From Cryptomeria japonica (lineage: Eukaryota > Streptophyta > Pinopsida > Cupressales > Cupressaceae): a stretch of 64,000 bases of DNA. Below are positions 45,844 to 57,149 of this stretch, piece after piece. The notes below the pieces were generated by a model. That model was not told the DNA's origin, did not search any database, and worked only from the letters and a program-made list of their open reading frames with translations. The translations under genes and the position numbers were made by a program. Position 1 is the stretch's first letter; the number at the start of each line of letters is the position of its first letter. The DNA lies in NCBI RefSeq assembly GCF_030272615.1, contig NC_081414.1:335341427-335405426 (forward strand), given 5' to 3'.

Positions 45844-46352
45844 AAAATAAAAAACAATCTCCACTTTCAACATTTTAATTTTCAAGATATAGTTTAAAAT
45901 TAAGTGGTTATTTAAGAACAACCCTAATTTTAAATTTCAAAAATTTAATTCAACAACTTTCAATTATTATAATTAAGAGGTTTTTCAGTAGGCCCTAATT
46001 TTAATTTTCAATCTCTTTTGGATAATTTTAAATTTTAAATTAAGAGGTTATTTTTTTATATAATCTTGATTTTAAATTTTAATTTCCTAGGAGGTTGCAT
46101 TATTATTCTTTCAATCAATTTGTTCATTTAATTGAATAATCATTTTTCCTAGAATTTTGAATCATTCATTTATTTTGCAAGTTTCAAAATTCAAATTCAA
46201 AATTCAAAATTTCAAATTCAAATTTCAAAATTCAAATTTCAAATTTTCAATTCAAATTCCATTTTCCCTCTATTCAATTTTCTATGCATGTATGGGGTAA
46301 ACATTATTATGGTTAAATGACACATGAGTTTCTTGTTTGATCATAGGTGCAT

Positions 46353-46910
46353 ATGGAGTTCTTATCTTATTTTTCTAATTCAATTTCAAGTTACATTAAA
46401 GATGTTCATGATGTTCCCTTTCATGCATATGATGATAATTTAGTTCTCCCTTTCATTCATACCTATGATTTACCCTCTCCCATTAATGAGAACACATTGG
46501 TGCAAAAAAGGAATATGGACACTTCTTTCAAAGATCTCCCTCCTAAAGGTGAATCTTTGGAGAAATGTGTTCCTTCTTCTCCTAAAAAGTACCTCCCTCA
46601 AAAGGATTATTTGGTGCAAGAGGATGATATTATGGATACTTATCCTAGTGATACCCTACCTTCTTTTCATAATTCTCTCTCTCCCAAAAATCAAGATCCT
46701 AACAAAAATCAAATCAATTCCATTCATGTTCCTAGGAAACCAAAAATTCTTCCTGATTATCATGCTATGCCTTACACATATACTAATGAGGTAGTTGATG
46801 AGAACATAAGTGAAGGATCATATGCTTTCTTAGTTCCTACAATCCTCTCTTCAATTCACTCAAATACACCATATCCTACCAAAGAAGTTCCTAAACAAGA
46901 ACAGGGATAG
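46353..46910 (+). pseudogene. LTR-E lone ORF, fused to LTR-G sequence
   Basis: The ATG at 46353 (MEFLSYFSNSISSYIKDVHD) opens about 185 codons. It is Pro/Ser/Asp-rich, with phrases such as DLPSPINENTLVQKRNMDTS and LPDYHAMPYTYTNEVVDENI, and no known domain. The last residues (VPKQEQG) probably already belong to LTR-G, whose acidic Lys/Glu-rich sequence follows in the same frame after a TAG. What it did in LTR-E is unknown; a reduced gag is possible, but no zinc knuckle or UBN2 core is seen. Confidence 0.5.
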
Positions 46911-48023
46911 GAAGAAAATAAAGATGAATAACAAAAGAAAGATGAGGAGCCGCCTGTAGTTACTCAAACAGTTGATACACAACCCCCACCGGTACAGGAA
47001 ACTGAAAAGGATAAGGAAAGTGAAAAGAAAGAGGAAAAGAAGACATACGGAAAAGAAAAGGAAAAGGAAGAAGAGAAAACTAAAGACAAGGAGGAAACAA
47101 AGGAGAAGAAATCAGAAAAGATTGAATCTAAAGTGACACCTTTGTCACTTGATTTTAAAAAGAAAATTGTTGATGATGAAGATGATGATGCTATAAGCAT
47201 CAAAGGACCACTAGACATGGAAACTTTGAGCTCAACTGAGTTGATGGAGATTACAACTACCATACAATCCTGGGACAAGATGAAGAGGATGAAAGAACAA
47301 TAGAAGGAGGCATAGACAATAATAAATGCTATTGAGATTTTGTCAAGTTTCCTATCGGAGACTGATACTGATAATTTTGTTACTCCTATTGACAAGCTTG
47401 GTCAACTTGTTTATGGTGCCGGAGAACAGATGAAATCTTTTGAGGATGCATCTTATATTAGTGTTGAGAAGGATTAAAAGAAGAAAAGAACTGAGCAATT
47501 GATGACTGAAATTGATAAAGGGAAAGTTTCTCTTACTATCAATAAGGACTATTTGAAAGAAGGACTTGAGACCGGAGGTAAAATACTCTCAACTATTTCA
47601 AAATTTTCATTGTTTTGTGATGATTTGAAGAAGAAGAAGAAGGAGGACGCTGAGCAAGAACATGAAGTTCTTAGTGAGTCATTCAAGCCCCTTAATGACT
47701 CTTTTATTAATTTTGGAAAATGGATTGTTGAACTTCAGCATAAGTTGAAAGCTTATGAAAATGAGTAGGTTAAGAGGATTAGATCACTACAGGAATTATA
47801 GACACAGTTGATAGAGAAGGTGGAAATCTTGCAGAGAGCTTATAAAGAATCTGAAGATATCCTTGCAACACCGGAGATGAGTACCATAGATGCCATGGAG
47901 GAGTTTGCTGGGAAAATAAAGACACATGTGGAGATAACCGACACTATTTTGGAGACCTGGCATAATGATTTGACCCAATTGAAATCACATTTTAGTGATG
48001 CTTTTTCTATGATTGCCTTGTAA
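46890..48023 (+). pseudogene. LTR-G second ORF, C-terminal half
   Basis: A highly charged linker (EKDKESEKKEEKK) leads to a conserved part: LDFKKKIVDDEDDDAISIKG, DKLGQLVYGAGEQM, KVSLTINKDYLKEGL and ILQRAYKESEDILATPEMST. The last phrase matches NDAQDIIATSDPSN of LTR-A, and the final HNDLTQLKSHFSDAF matches WDSHLSSLKIIFA there. Seven in-frame stops are visible, five of them TAG. The ORF ends at TAA 48021-48023, about 95 bp before the first polypurine tract, as in LTR-C. Confidence 0.7.
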
Positions 48024-48117
48024 AAACATTTTGAACTCCTATATCTATATATGCTATGTAATTTTGATGTAAATGTATTTATCTTTCATGTATTTACTTC
48101 TTTGTTTGGCATTATTG

Positions 48118-48130
48118 TCAAAGGGGGAGT
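48118..48130 (+). other. LTR-G second polypurine tract
   Basis: tcaaagggggagt, about 130 bp upstream of the true tract at 48249-48260. Confidence 0.6.
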
Positions 48131-48260
48131 AATAGTTGAAGAGTCAGTCAAAATTTTGTATGTAAAAGTAAAGGGGAGTATATGTCATGATTTTTGTTTT
48201 ACACACTTAGTCGACAATTTTTTTTTTCTAAGTGTTTCCATCAATGCCAAAGGGGGAGAA

Positions 48261-49541
48261 TGTTGGCATTAAATTACAAAACCGGTAAATGATTGATTGG
48301 TGAATGTGATGAAGAGATTGAGATTCATGTTTGATGACTAAGTCTTGTGTTGTCATTGATGACAACAATGTTTTTGTAGTCATCTAAGTCTTGGAAGGCA
48401 ACTGGTAAGGTATAACCGGTACATAAGATAATTTACCAGTGAACTGACAAATAGGTTCTTAATCGGTAAAAAAAGATAGAGTTGCATTCATGCAATCGGT
48501 ATAGGCGATTCATGAAGAGTTGAATGATAAGGTTTTAAATTAATGATGGAGATAGGTGTTTGGAGATATGTTCATGACTGCATTGGCAGATTCAACTGGA
48601 CAAGCGAGATTTGATGTATAGAGCAAGCATTTTGATGAACACTTAACCGGTAGTGTTAAAGACACTTAAATCGGTAAACCGACACGGGGTTTGTTATATT
48701 TTTGGTTTGTTATGTCGGTGGCCGACATAAGTTCATCATGCAATCCTAGTTTGTCTAGATTCATTGAACTTAGGAAATTGTTCCAAGGTTGTAGCCGACT
48801 AAGTTGATGTCTATAAAAAATGTGATGAGTTATGAGATAGACATATGTATGTTGATGAGATCGAAGGTGAATAAGGCGAAGTTGATTATGTGGTGATTAG
48901 TGAAGCTCTGTATTAACGTGTTGTTGAAGTTTAGAGGATATGAAGTGGATCTTATCAGACACATAGGTGTTATATGAAGATCATTTGAATTGTTGTTATC
49001 CTAATAGTTACAACAACAAAATCCTTTAAACCGAGTAGGTCCTTACATGCCTTACATTGTAAATCCCTTAATTAGGTAGCACTATATAAGAGTCTTAAAT
49101 CCTCTTGCGAGGTTGATCCTAACAGGTCAAAGCTATCCTAACAGGGCTCATCATTTAAATCCCTTAATTGGGTGACTCCTAACTAGGTCTGCTCCTAACA
49201 GGGCATATTTGTAAGACCTTAACTGGTCAAGATTTCTATTTTGCAGATAGCGAATCTCGTGGGTATTAACTCCCAATGTGGTTTTTCCCTTTTGGTTTTC
49301 CACATATAAATATCTTGTGTTATGTGGAATTTTTTTTATTGGGCATTAGCTTATGTGGTGATATTCCTCTTATGCTTGTTAAGTTTTGAGTTGTTTAAGT
49401 TGGTGATCAGATTCATATTGTTTTTGCTTGCACTGATTCACCCCCCCTCTCAGTTCCTTATAAGTTTATTAGTTGCATGTTGGATATCTTCTTGGTGTCG
49501 GAGGAAGGTATCCTTGTTATACTTTCCTTAAGACATCAACA
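48261..49541 (+). repeat. LTR-G 3' LTR
   Basis: It starts TGTTGGCATT directly after ccaaagggggagaa. It is rich in ccggt words, as in LTR-C. The right end is set by the catcaaca terminus and is approximate. Confidence 0.65.
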
Positions 49542-49610
49542 TTGAACTGTGTTGACATATGAAGGGGGGGCACCTACACTGCTCCTTTTGTATTATATTT
49601 CTCTCGCACA

Positions 49611-49940
49611 TTGTATCTCTTATATAGTGGGTCATTCTTGGAACTAGAGGGCAGCCTCTTATGGTGAGATGTCACCACTTTTCCCTTATATAGTGGGTCA
49701 TTCTTAGAACCAGAGAGAAGCCTCTTAGTGTGAGATGTCGCCACTTTTCCCTTATAAAGTGGGTCATTCTCAAAACCAGAGGGCAGCCTCTTAGAGTGAG
49801 ATGTCACCACTTTTCCCTTATACAATGGGATATTCTCAGAACTAGAGGGCAACCTCTTAGAGTGAGATGTCACAACTTTTCTCTTATACAGGGTGATTAT
49901 CCTCAGAACTAGAGCATAGTCTCTTACAGAGAGATGTCAC
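49611..49940. repeat. 66-bp tandem repeat, five copies, within LTR-E
   Basis: gtgggtcattct or a variant starts at 49627, 49693, 49759, 49825 and about 49890. Because 66 is a multiple of three, both strands stay open; the minus strand gives 22-residue repeats of the type TSHSKRLPSGSENDPLYKGK. It lies in the 3' non-coding part of LTR-E, so I call it a repeat and not a gene. Confidence 0.85.
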
Positions 49941-50637
49941 GCCTTTCTTGACATTTGTACTATACATCTTATACAGGTTGTAGCATACTCGGGCATACAC
50001 TCCTATGAGGTAAAATCACCTCACTTGCACACATGCACACCAGGTTGAGTGGAACTAACGGTGTTCTCACCCTCCTCCCTTACATGGATCACCTAGACAA
50101 AATCTGGGGGCTACCTTCCATGTTCTCTTTTCTCCATGGATCACCTAATTCTAGGGCCAAGATGTCCATGATTCCTTTTGTTTTCCTTTCTTCTCATGGA
50201 TCACCAAAGTGTGTATTCATGTTCTCTCTCTTCTTCCTCTCATGAACTCATAGTTTTACTATTGGTGGTTCATGGATGATGTCAACTTTGCTCTTTTATG
50301 TGATTATTGGTGTTTATGTGATGGCATTTGTCTTTGTGTTTCAATTAGTTGTTGAGGCATTTGAGTATCGAGGTCTCTTCGGCTAGTTGATTTGTTGTCT
50401 CGTGTTTTGGTTTTTGTCATGTCTTTGGTGCTTTCTCTTGTTTTGTTTGTCTTGTTCTTTTTTGTTTTGTGTTCTCTTGCATAATGTTTGAGTGAGTTAA
50501 GATCCCGAGATTGGGGGCTTGGTTCCTTAATATTAGTGACATCTTATACTCCTTGTGATCTTGCTCCGCATTTCTCATCTTCATCTCTCTTTTTCTTCTA
50601 CTTTATCGACAATATTGGCGTAAGCCATACTCCCACT
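49941..50637 (+). other. LTR-E 3' untranslated region
   Basis: T-rich on the plus strand, with three catggatcacc-like words (50084-50205) and a gagattgggggcttggttcc block near 50507. No coding signal. Confidence 0.5.
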
Positions 50638-50652
50638 AAAGTGGGGGTTAAA
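50638..50652 (+). other. LTR-E polypurine tract
   Basis: aaagtgggggttaaa directly before the 3' LTR. Confidence 0.75.
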
Positions 50653-51818
50653 TGTAGCGTCATAAAATTGTGACCCTTGCAATTTTGACCGTATTTTAGG
50701 CCCTCACCTTTGTGACTACATTTCCCGAGTCAATTGGGACCCCTCTGCATCATCATTCCAAATATCCTCCTATTTCGACCCTTATGTCACCTTATGATCC
50801 TGTCCAAGCCCCAAAAAGGATAGGACATGGGCGTGGCATCCCTTTCCTCCCTCTTTAGGTGGTCCCAAAATGGGTCCATCTTACCCTTGACCCTAATTTT
50901 CTCTTTGGGATTCAATCTCCCCTATGTCGGCCTTTGGTGAGATGAAAATTATCCTCCTAGGAAAGTATACAAGAGGGATCTAGTCCTCTCATTTGCATAA
51001 GTGTAGATATGAGAAATTCAGGAGGAGGCCTTCATTATTGTCATCAAGCATTCAAGTGTTCAAGTCTTCAAACATCTCCTTCTTCATGTGTCTTCTTCAT
51101 TCATCCATTGGAGCAACATTAAAACATTCATTTACAAGCATGTGTGTGTGTTACGGTTTTGTCATGTTACATGCCATTTCATGCAACATTTGTGATTACA
51201 TTTATTAAGCAAAGCAACCATCATCAACAAATTGGAGATGTACAAGGTATACATTTCCATTTAACCATTTGCAATTACTTTCTTTCAAGGTTGATTCCTC
51301 AATCGGGGTTTGACTAAGGCAAACCCCTATCCACAACCCTTCTTCCCTTCTTTTCCGTGTGCAGGTTGCAGGTGCGCGGCTGTAATTATAGATTTAGGTT
51401 TCATTTGCAGAGATGGAAAAACCCTTTTCGACTCGCGGATTTTTTGGAGGACTAGGTGCAACTTCAACCTGAACTCGATGAATTTTCTCTGAATTTGTAG
51501 GGCAGATCTGTATTAGTCTAAATATCTCAGATCCAAAGTTACAATGCGATCCTGAATGGGTAGCTCCTTATTTCACCCATTTTGTCTTCATTTTCTACAT
51601 AGTCAACAAGTGAAGTCTTCTACTTACAATAGAGGGTAAATTGCAATGCACCCTTGTAATTCACTTATTATTCAGATCCTTATTCACTTTAGGGTCTGGA
51701 TCTAGTGAATTCAACCCCCCTTTTGAATGTAAAGTGTCTCCCAAGTGAAAATCATCCTAGTGATTTCCTTTCTCTCTCCTAGGTGGGAAATCAGTAGGGT
51801 TCAATTTTCCACTTTACA
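50653..51818 (+). repeat. LTR-E 3' LTR
   Basis: Same ends as the 5' copy and a shorter region near 50820-50860, where one gggcgtggtgcccc repeat unit present in the 5' LTR is missing. Confidence 0.93.
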
Positions 51819-51823
51819 AATGT

Positions 51824-53279
51824 TAAGGTGAAAATCCCTAAATATGGTTGCTTGGTCCATTACATTGATGCCTTGTGCTTCAGCAATGGATCCTCTACTT
51901 TCTTAAAATAATACTCACATCATATTAGGATTTTATTATTGGTTTTGGAGTAAGCTAATGGTAAACAAACTTAAATTAATATTTTGACATCAGAGTGGTG
52001 GTGTCTTTTTTCTGCTTGACATAACATTAGAGCTATATTAAATAGTGTTTTCATTTTTAAAGTTGATTTTTAGGCACTTAAAAACATTGTATTAGCTATC
52101 TAAATTTTCTTCATGGCAATGAAGAATTTTATCGCTACATAAATTGCACATAGTAGTTTTTATATATTAATGATTTGGACATGTCAAAATATTATGCATC
52201 TCAAGTTCATTGAAATATAGATCAATGATATATGCAACCATAATACGGGGCAATAGGTCATATATAAATAGAGCACCCATTAACATTCATCATAGCAACT
52301 TTTGAATATTGGTATTTAATTGTCATTGCCTGACAATTACACTTCCATGCTAGATATTTGAGACGTTGGTGCAATTAGTACAACCCTTGCAATGAAGGGA
52401 TTTCCACACAAGTTTAATGACTACTTAGAGCTAGTAGTTTTTGGTTGTTTTGGAGATCCATATTGCACTTGAGTTTTGCTAGAGAATATATAAGATTTGG
52501 CAATTGAATAAGGAGAATATATTAGAAAGGAGATTTGACATAACAAATACAATCTTCAGAGTGTTGACAGAACATAAGAAGTGAACTGACACAAGTCATG
52601 ATCAAAGGTACAAAATCAAAATATCTATTTAACACTTTTACATTTATGATAGAGTGGTTTGGAAAAAATGGTTGCATGAATTCTGCACAAATAAGCAATT
52701 AGTACTTCTTTCTAGACAAAATCTAAGCAAATGGAAGAAACTGCAATATCATTTTTCATAAGTCCATTTTTTTCAAAATTTAAACTAATTTCTGATTATA
52801 TTTATGTAGGGTAGATGAGTCAAAACTTGGGCATGGTCCTATTGTTGGTGTAGTACTTGTGATTATATGATTTAGTCTTGCAACATATTTATACTATATA
52901 TTGTTAATAATTAAGGCATATATAAGTCAATAAGTGACCATATACTAATCAAGATAAACCCCATGAAAGCTTTTAAATATCACAAATTTAAGACATAATT
53001 TTTTTTACTTCATATAAAACACCATAACAATCTAATATAAATTATTTTTATCGTCGTCATTAAGTACACAACACACCGAAATAGATACATACAAGGTAGC
53101 TTAAAACATTTTATTAAGACAATATTAAACAACAAAGCTAAGAACATATGCTAGGCAAGTCTTTCAAAGAAAAACATAAACTATAAATTCAAACACATCA
53201 TATAGGTATTTGTGCTGTACAGAGATACTTATGACTTCAAGACCATAACAAAATGGTAAACAATGTCATCTGCACAAAG
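51824..53279. other. Intergenic, downstream of the P450 gene
   Basis: AT-rich, with no recognised repeat. On the minus strand an AATAAA-type signal (complement of ttttatt near 53108-53115) lies about 165 bp after the P450 stop and may serve as its polyadenylation signal. Confidence 0.5.
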
Positions 53280-54878
53280 TTAATTACATCTTTTTGTAAG
53301 GATTACTGGTAGTCCTCCTTTCATGCGCATATTGAAGTCAAGTGTGTACATCGCAACAAATCCTTCTTCCACCTTCACACTAAAGCTATGGACAATAGAA
53401 GCCACGACTGATTTCATCTGAATAAACGCCATCTCTTTTCCCATACATATCCGAGGCCCAGCGTTGAAGGCTGCAAACTTGTAAGCATTTTCTCCCACAA
53501 ATTCCCCATTTTTCAACCATCTTTCCGGCTTAAACTCCTCGCAGTCCTCACCCCAAATGCTTTTCATCCTTCCCATTGCGTATATACTGTAGTCAACACC
53601 CCATCCTTTACCCACAAATCGACCGTCTGGTAAAACATCATCTTGGACAGCAGTTTTGGCATTGATGGGCACAGGAGGATACAAGCGCAGAGACTCACAC
53701 ACAACTGCATGCAAGTATTGCATATCTCTCAATTCTTCGTAGCTAAAAACAATCCACTTATCATATTCTTCGTCCATGTTAGTGCACTCTTTTCTTTTTG
53801 CTAAGATCTCCATAATTTCACAGCGAATGGCTTGTTCCACTGTGGGATGAGAAGACAACACCCAGAAGAACCAAGTCAGAGAAGTAGATGATGTATCTCT
53901 GCCTGCCAACATAAAATTAACAATCATATCTCTCAGAAACAAATCAGATTTGTTAGTCAGGACAGCTTTCTCTTCAATCTCAACTGAAACATCCGTTCCA
54001 AAGGTTGTCATGAATCTGGAAAGAAGGTCATCTCTGAGCAGACCACTTTTCTTACTTTGAATCTCCGCAATCTCCTTCCTTCTGGATTGAATAATACCCA
54101 GTGCAAATTCGTCCACCACACTAATCGCTTCTCGCAGACGCTTTTCAGAGCCAATATTGAGCATCTTTTTAATTTGCCAGGCAAAGGGCACGCTGTAAAA
54201 GATCCTCCCAAAGCTTAATTCCGTTGCATCGTCAAAAGCTCGGGCAAAGGCGAGCTGAGAAAGAGAAGGATGTAGATACGCAGGATCCACTCCGAAGGCA
54301 ACTCTGCAAATATTATCAAAGGCAAATCTCTGCAGAACATCCTGCAAATTTACAGACACTCCTTTGTTGGAGACATTGGAAAGGATGGGCATGAGGCGAT
54401 CTGTAATCTCCGACTGCACCGTCTCGACGACGAAATTTCTGAGTGACTTTGTATTGAATTCATAGCTGGCGGCCTTCCTCTGCATCTTCCACAGCTCTCC
54501 GTCCGCATTGAAGATTCCGCTGCCCAAGAAATCCCGCACAATAAACTTCAAGCGGGGTGATTTTTCATAGTTTTCAAATCTCGTTTTGAGGATGTGCTCC
54601 ACATTTGCAGGGTCGGCAGTGAGAAGCCCTATTATTCCTACTGGGCGGTGGTAATTGACTGTAGCGGAGGGAGAAGTAAGGAGTATGTCTACAACCCAGT
54701 CATGAAACCTGTGACGATTTTTTATCAAGGTGGGGAGAAAGCCAAGTATAGGATAAAGAGTCAAGCCACCTGATTTTTTGCGGAACAAGTGCGCTATGAA
54801 GATGAAGAGGAGAGGTATTAGTGCAACACAAAGGAAGAACATCTCGTATGAATTGCAGTGAAGGCTATACTGAACCAT
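53280..54878 (-). CDS. Cytochrome P450, CYP94 family, intronless
   Basis: A complete 532-residue P450 from ATG 54878 (MVQYSLHCNSYEMFF). An in-frame TTG 21 bp upstream is not a plausible start. Residues 13-32 form the N-terminal membrane anchor for the ER. Visible hallmarks: C-helix WKMQR (130-134), I-helix AGRDTS (325-330), ExxR as ESLR (395-398), FKPERW (449-454) and the haem loop FNAGPRICMG (471-480) with Cys478 as haem ligand. VLPDGRFVGKGWGVDYSIYA and AMGRMKSIWG are typical of CYP94 (CYP86 clan), whose known members omega-hydroxylate fatty acids (CYP94A) or oxidise jasmonoyl-isoleucine (CYP94B/C). Sequence alone does not decide between these. No stop or frameshift is present, so the gene looks functional, in sharp contrast to its surroundings. 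Confidence 0.95.
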   Translation of the reverse strand: MVQYSLHCNSYEMFFLCVALIPLLFIFIAHLFRKKSGGLTLYPILGFLPTLIKNRHRFHDWVVDILLTSPSATVNYHRPVGIIGLLTADPANVEHILKTRFENYEKSPRLKFIVRDFLGSGIFNADGELWKMQRKAASYEFNTKSLRNFVVETVQSEITDRLMPILSNVSNKGVSVNLQDVLQRFAFDNICRVAFGVDPAYLHPSLSQLAFARAFDDATELSFGRIFYSVPFAWQIKKMLNIGSEKRLREAISVVDEFALGIIQSRRKEIAEIQSKKSGLLRDDLLSRFMTTFGTDVSVEIEEKAVLTNKSDLFLRDMIVNFMLAGRDTSSTSLTWFFWVLSSHPTVEQAIRCEIMEILAKRKECTNMDEEYDKWIVFSYEELRDMQYLHAVVCESLRLYPPVPINAKTAVQDDVLPDGRFVGKGWGVDYSIYAMGRMKSIWGEDCEEFKPERWLKNGEFVGENAYKFAAFNAGPRICMGKEMAFIQMKSVVASIVHSFSVKVEEGFVAMYTLDFNMRMKGGLPVILTKRCN

Positions 54879-55689
54879 GTTCGCTGCTGGCCTGCACAAG
54901 TGAATGATTTCGTTTACTCTTATTGCTTGAAATGCGATGTTTTCAAGAGAATCCTGACAATTTTAACGTTTTTTCCGACAGAAGACGGAGGGAAGAGAAT
55001 GGATCAGAAATCCAAAACTTTGGACGTTAATGCTTGGTACGTACTATGCAAGTCTGCCTCGATAGAAAATATACCTCTATAAAATGGAGAAAGAGCTGGG
55101 TATGGGAGGATCCATCGCTTTCTCAGGCCAAGCACATTAGCTGTAAATAAACTATTTTCACACGGGTTGATGACCAAGGAAGCTCTGGCTGGATAGGGGA
55201 CGAACCCATGTAATATCTCGGAATGGAATATATGTTGCAGCATCAAATTTGTCACTATCAACTTTGCTATCCTGGCCGTGCTTCGTTTAATTCACATTTA
55301 CATCCATGCCGGCAACATCTGTCCGTTCTTAAATAGTCTGATAGTGACGAAATCTTCTATCAATAATATTGCATGCGACGGTGTACATGCACTCCAAGCT
55401 CTATGGAGTCAATATGGTAAATAGCTATTTCTAAATTATCTCTTAATAATTTTGGAGAGTTCATTCTTATCAATTTTTAAGGTCTTTTTTAGATGTCAAT
55501 TTTTTTTTATTATCTTTGGGGAATTGAATTCTTAACCATTTTCAAGTTCTTTTAGATGTCAATTTTTTTTTTATGAATCTTATCAAGAGGTCAAGAGTTT
55601 TGTGAAACTTGCTTTTGCAAGTACAATATCCACCTTGAAATTGTTGTCATATTGAATATGAATATTTTTATATGTCATACATTCCATGA
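54879..55689. other. P450 upstream region
   Basis: It holds the promoter of the minus-strand P450. A weak TATA-like TATATTTT (minus, about 55063-55073) is the only candidate I see. The rest (55420-55690) is T-rich with two copies of agatgtcaatttttttt. Confidence 0.4.
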
Positions 55690-56573
55690 TGAAGTCCACC
55701 TCTTTATTGGAGATAATTCAAGCTCTTTCTTCCCAATCTTCCTCGAGAACCTCTGCATCCGGCTCTTTAGACACAATGACTTTGGGGAGAGGGGCTAAAA
55801 AGTTCTTGTTTTTAGTGGACTGGTTAGGGTTAACACAAGTAGGAGTTCCTTTGTGCTTAGGGGTTGCGCTAGGGGTACCTTTGTAGTTTGGGTTCTTAGA
55901 GAGCTCAACAACCAAGGTGGAGTTTGTGAGAGGGCGAGAGGGGTCTATCAAAGGCCCACTATTGGGGGGTCAATGCCAAATGGAAATTATACAACCTCAA
56001 GATAAGCCTCTAGTGCAAGAGAAGAACATTTAATGTTTTTGCAATAGCAACAAACTAAGAAACATGGATGAAAAATCTAGTAGGGGAAGTTCATTTTCAC
56101 TCCATACTTGAGATGATTAAGCATTAGGAAGAGCTGGGAGTGAAAACGTTTGAATCTTCCATCTAGAGTAATTTACTTCATAAGAAGTAGAGTGACCTCC
56201 TTCTAGACACCATACAAATCTTATTTGTTAAAGACACTTTGCAGATGAGCCACCTTCTCTCTCGACTTTAGGAACCTCATAATATCAACTTTGTAGTTCC
56301 CCTTTGGTTTCTTAGGGAAGGTCGCACCTTCCACAATAAGACCAATCACAACAACAATATAATCTATGTGCACATTGTAAAAATCACACCCCCAACTTTA
56401 ACTTTTCTCTCATTCTAGGACTGGACAAATTTATCTAAGAGGGAAGGGTTAAAACTCTTCATGCCCTCAATATAAGGTGCCAAATTACCTCTCTTGAACT
56501 TCTTCCAGAGAGCTTTATTCGGCTTGAATTTGTCACATTTGTCTCACTTGGTTTGAACGAGATCACCACCCAT
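55690..56573 (-). pseudogene. MGGD-family ORF, copy 2, heavily decayed
   Basis: The ATG at 56573 begins MGGDLVQTK-stop-DKCDKFKP, followed by NKALWKKFKRGNLAPYIEGM, SLLDKFVQS, VKVGGVIFTM, GLIVEGATFPKKPKGNYKVD, ITLDGRFKRFHSQLFLMLNH and LKYGVKMNFPY, with a Pro/Thr-rich end (NPNYKGTPSATPKHKGTPT). These align in order with VWREFIDGGM, FGLSMEGRKK, YITLDGLFASIF and LNHFRHDKRIS of copy 1. At least seven stops (several TAG in place of Trp or Gln) and two frameshifts are present. No LTRs are recognised around it. Confidence 0.55.
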
Positions 56574-57149
56574 GGCTAATCCTTTCCCAGGGAAACCAAT
56601 TATAGTGACCGTTAAAATGTTTTGAATACCAACTTTGAGAAAATGTTAGCAAAAGGCAATTTTGAGGGAAATGTTGCTTTCCCCCAATTTAATAAACCAA
56701 CTCCAAATTAGTAAATGATTGAAGTACAAGATAGCCAATATGATAAATAAAAAGGCAATCTTTAGATCTTTATGCATCATTGGGATTAATGTCTTCTTGT
56801 ATCATGACATGAATATCAATAGACAACTCATGCTGTGTCATCAACATCTTGAGCTTGTTGGAGAAGGGGCCATGGTTTGCTAGCTTGTTTGTAGTCTTAT
56901 TCCCCTCTAAGGCTGTGATTGATCCTGATGTGGCCAAAAGCACGTATGACACTTTGGCATTTGGTGATGAATCCCTTATAAGTCCATCTAGGTATGTATT
57001 TTTGGTGAATCATAATGACATTGTTTTTGTTTTTTATTTAGTAAAACAAGCTTTGAAGGGGCCCCACAACCCTTTACAATCAAATTTTATGGGGATTTGG
57101 AACCCACAAGCCAAATATTGCCAAAAGATAAGCAAAGGCCAACAATAGC

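Larger units (their letters stand above)
46890..49541 (+). mobile_element. LTR-G: 3' half of a pol-less copia-like element, inside LTR-E
   Basis: It begins inside the acidic linker of a second ORF of the LTR-A/C type and runs through its C-terminus, a double polypurine tract (48118-48130 and 48249-48260) and a 3' LTR starting TGTTGGCATTAAATT at 48261. The LTR ends around 49541 (catcaaca) after the ttcacccccc-ctctcag block typical of the clan. The 5' LTR and gag are missing, so this is a truncated copy. No target duplication is seen. LTR-E sequence resumes by about 49560. Confidence 0.75.
43769..51818 (+). mobile_element. LTR-E: large pol-less LTR retrotransposon with LTR-G inside
   Basis: LTRs of 1,205 bp (43769-44973) and 1,166 bp (50653-51818) start TGTAGCGTCATAAAATTG and end CACTTTACA. 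The flanking 5-bp sequences are gatgt (43764-43768) and aatgt (51819-51823). A possible primer site starts TGGTGAACCCGACG at 44977; I cannot assign its tRNA. The polypurine tract aaagtgggggttaaa is at 50638-50652. Without LTR-G the element is about 5.4 kb and has one short ORF and no pol, so it is a large non-autonomous element (LARD-like). The superfamily is uncertain; the primer site is not the copia one. Confidence 0.9.

Noticed and set aside
54879-54899. Upstream start for the P450 at a TTG codon
   Set aside because: Plant nuclear genes start at ATG; the ATG at 54878 directly precedes the membrane anchor as in other CYP94 proteins.
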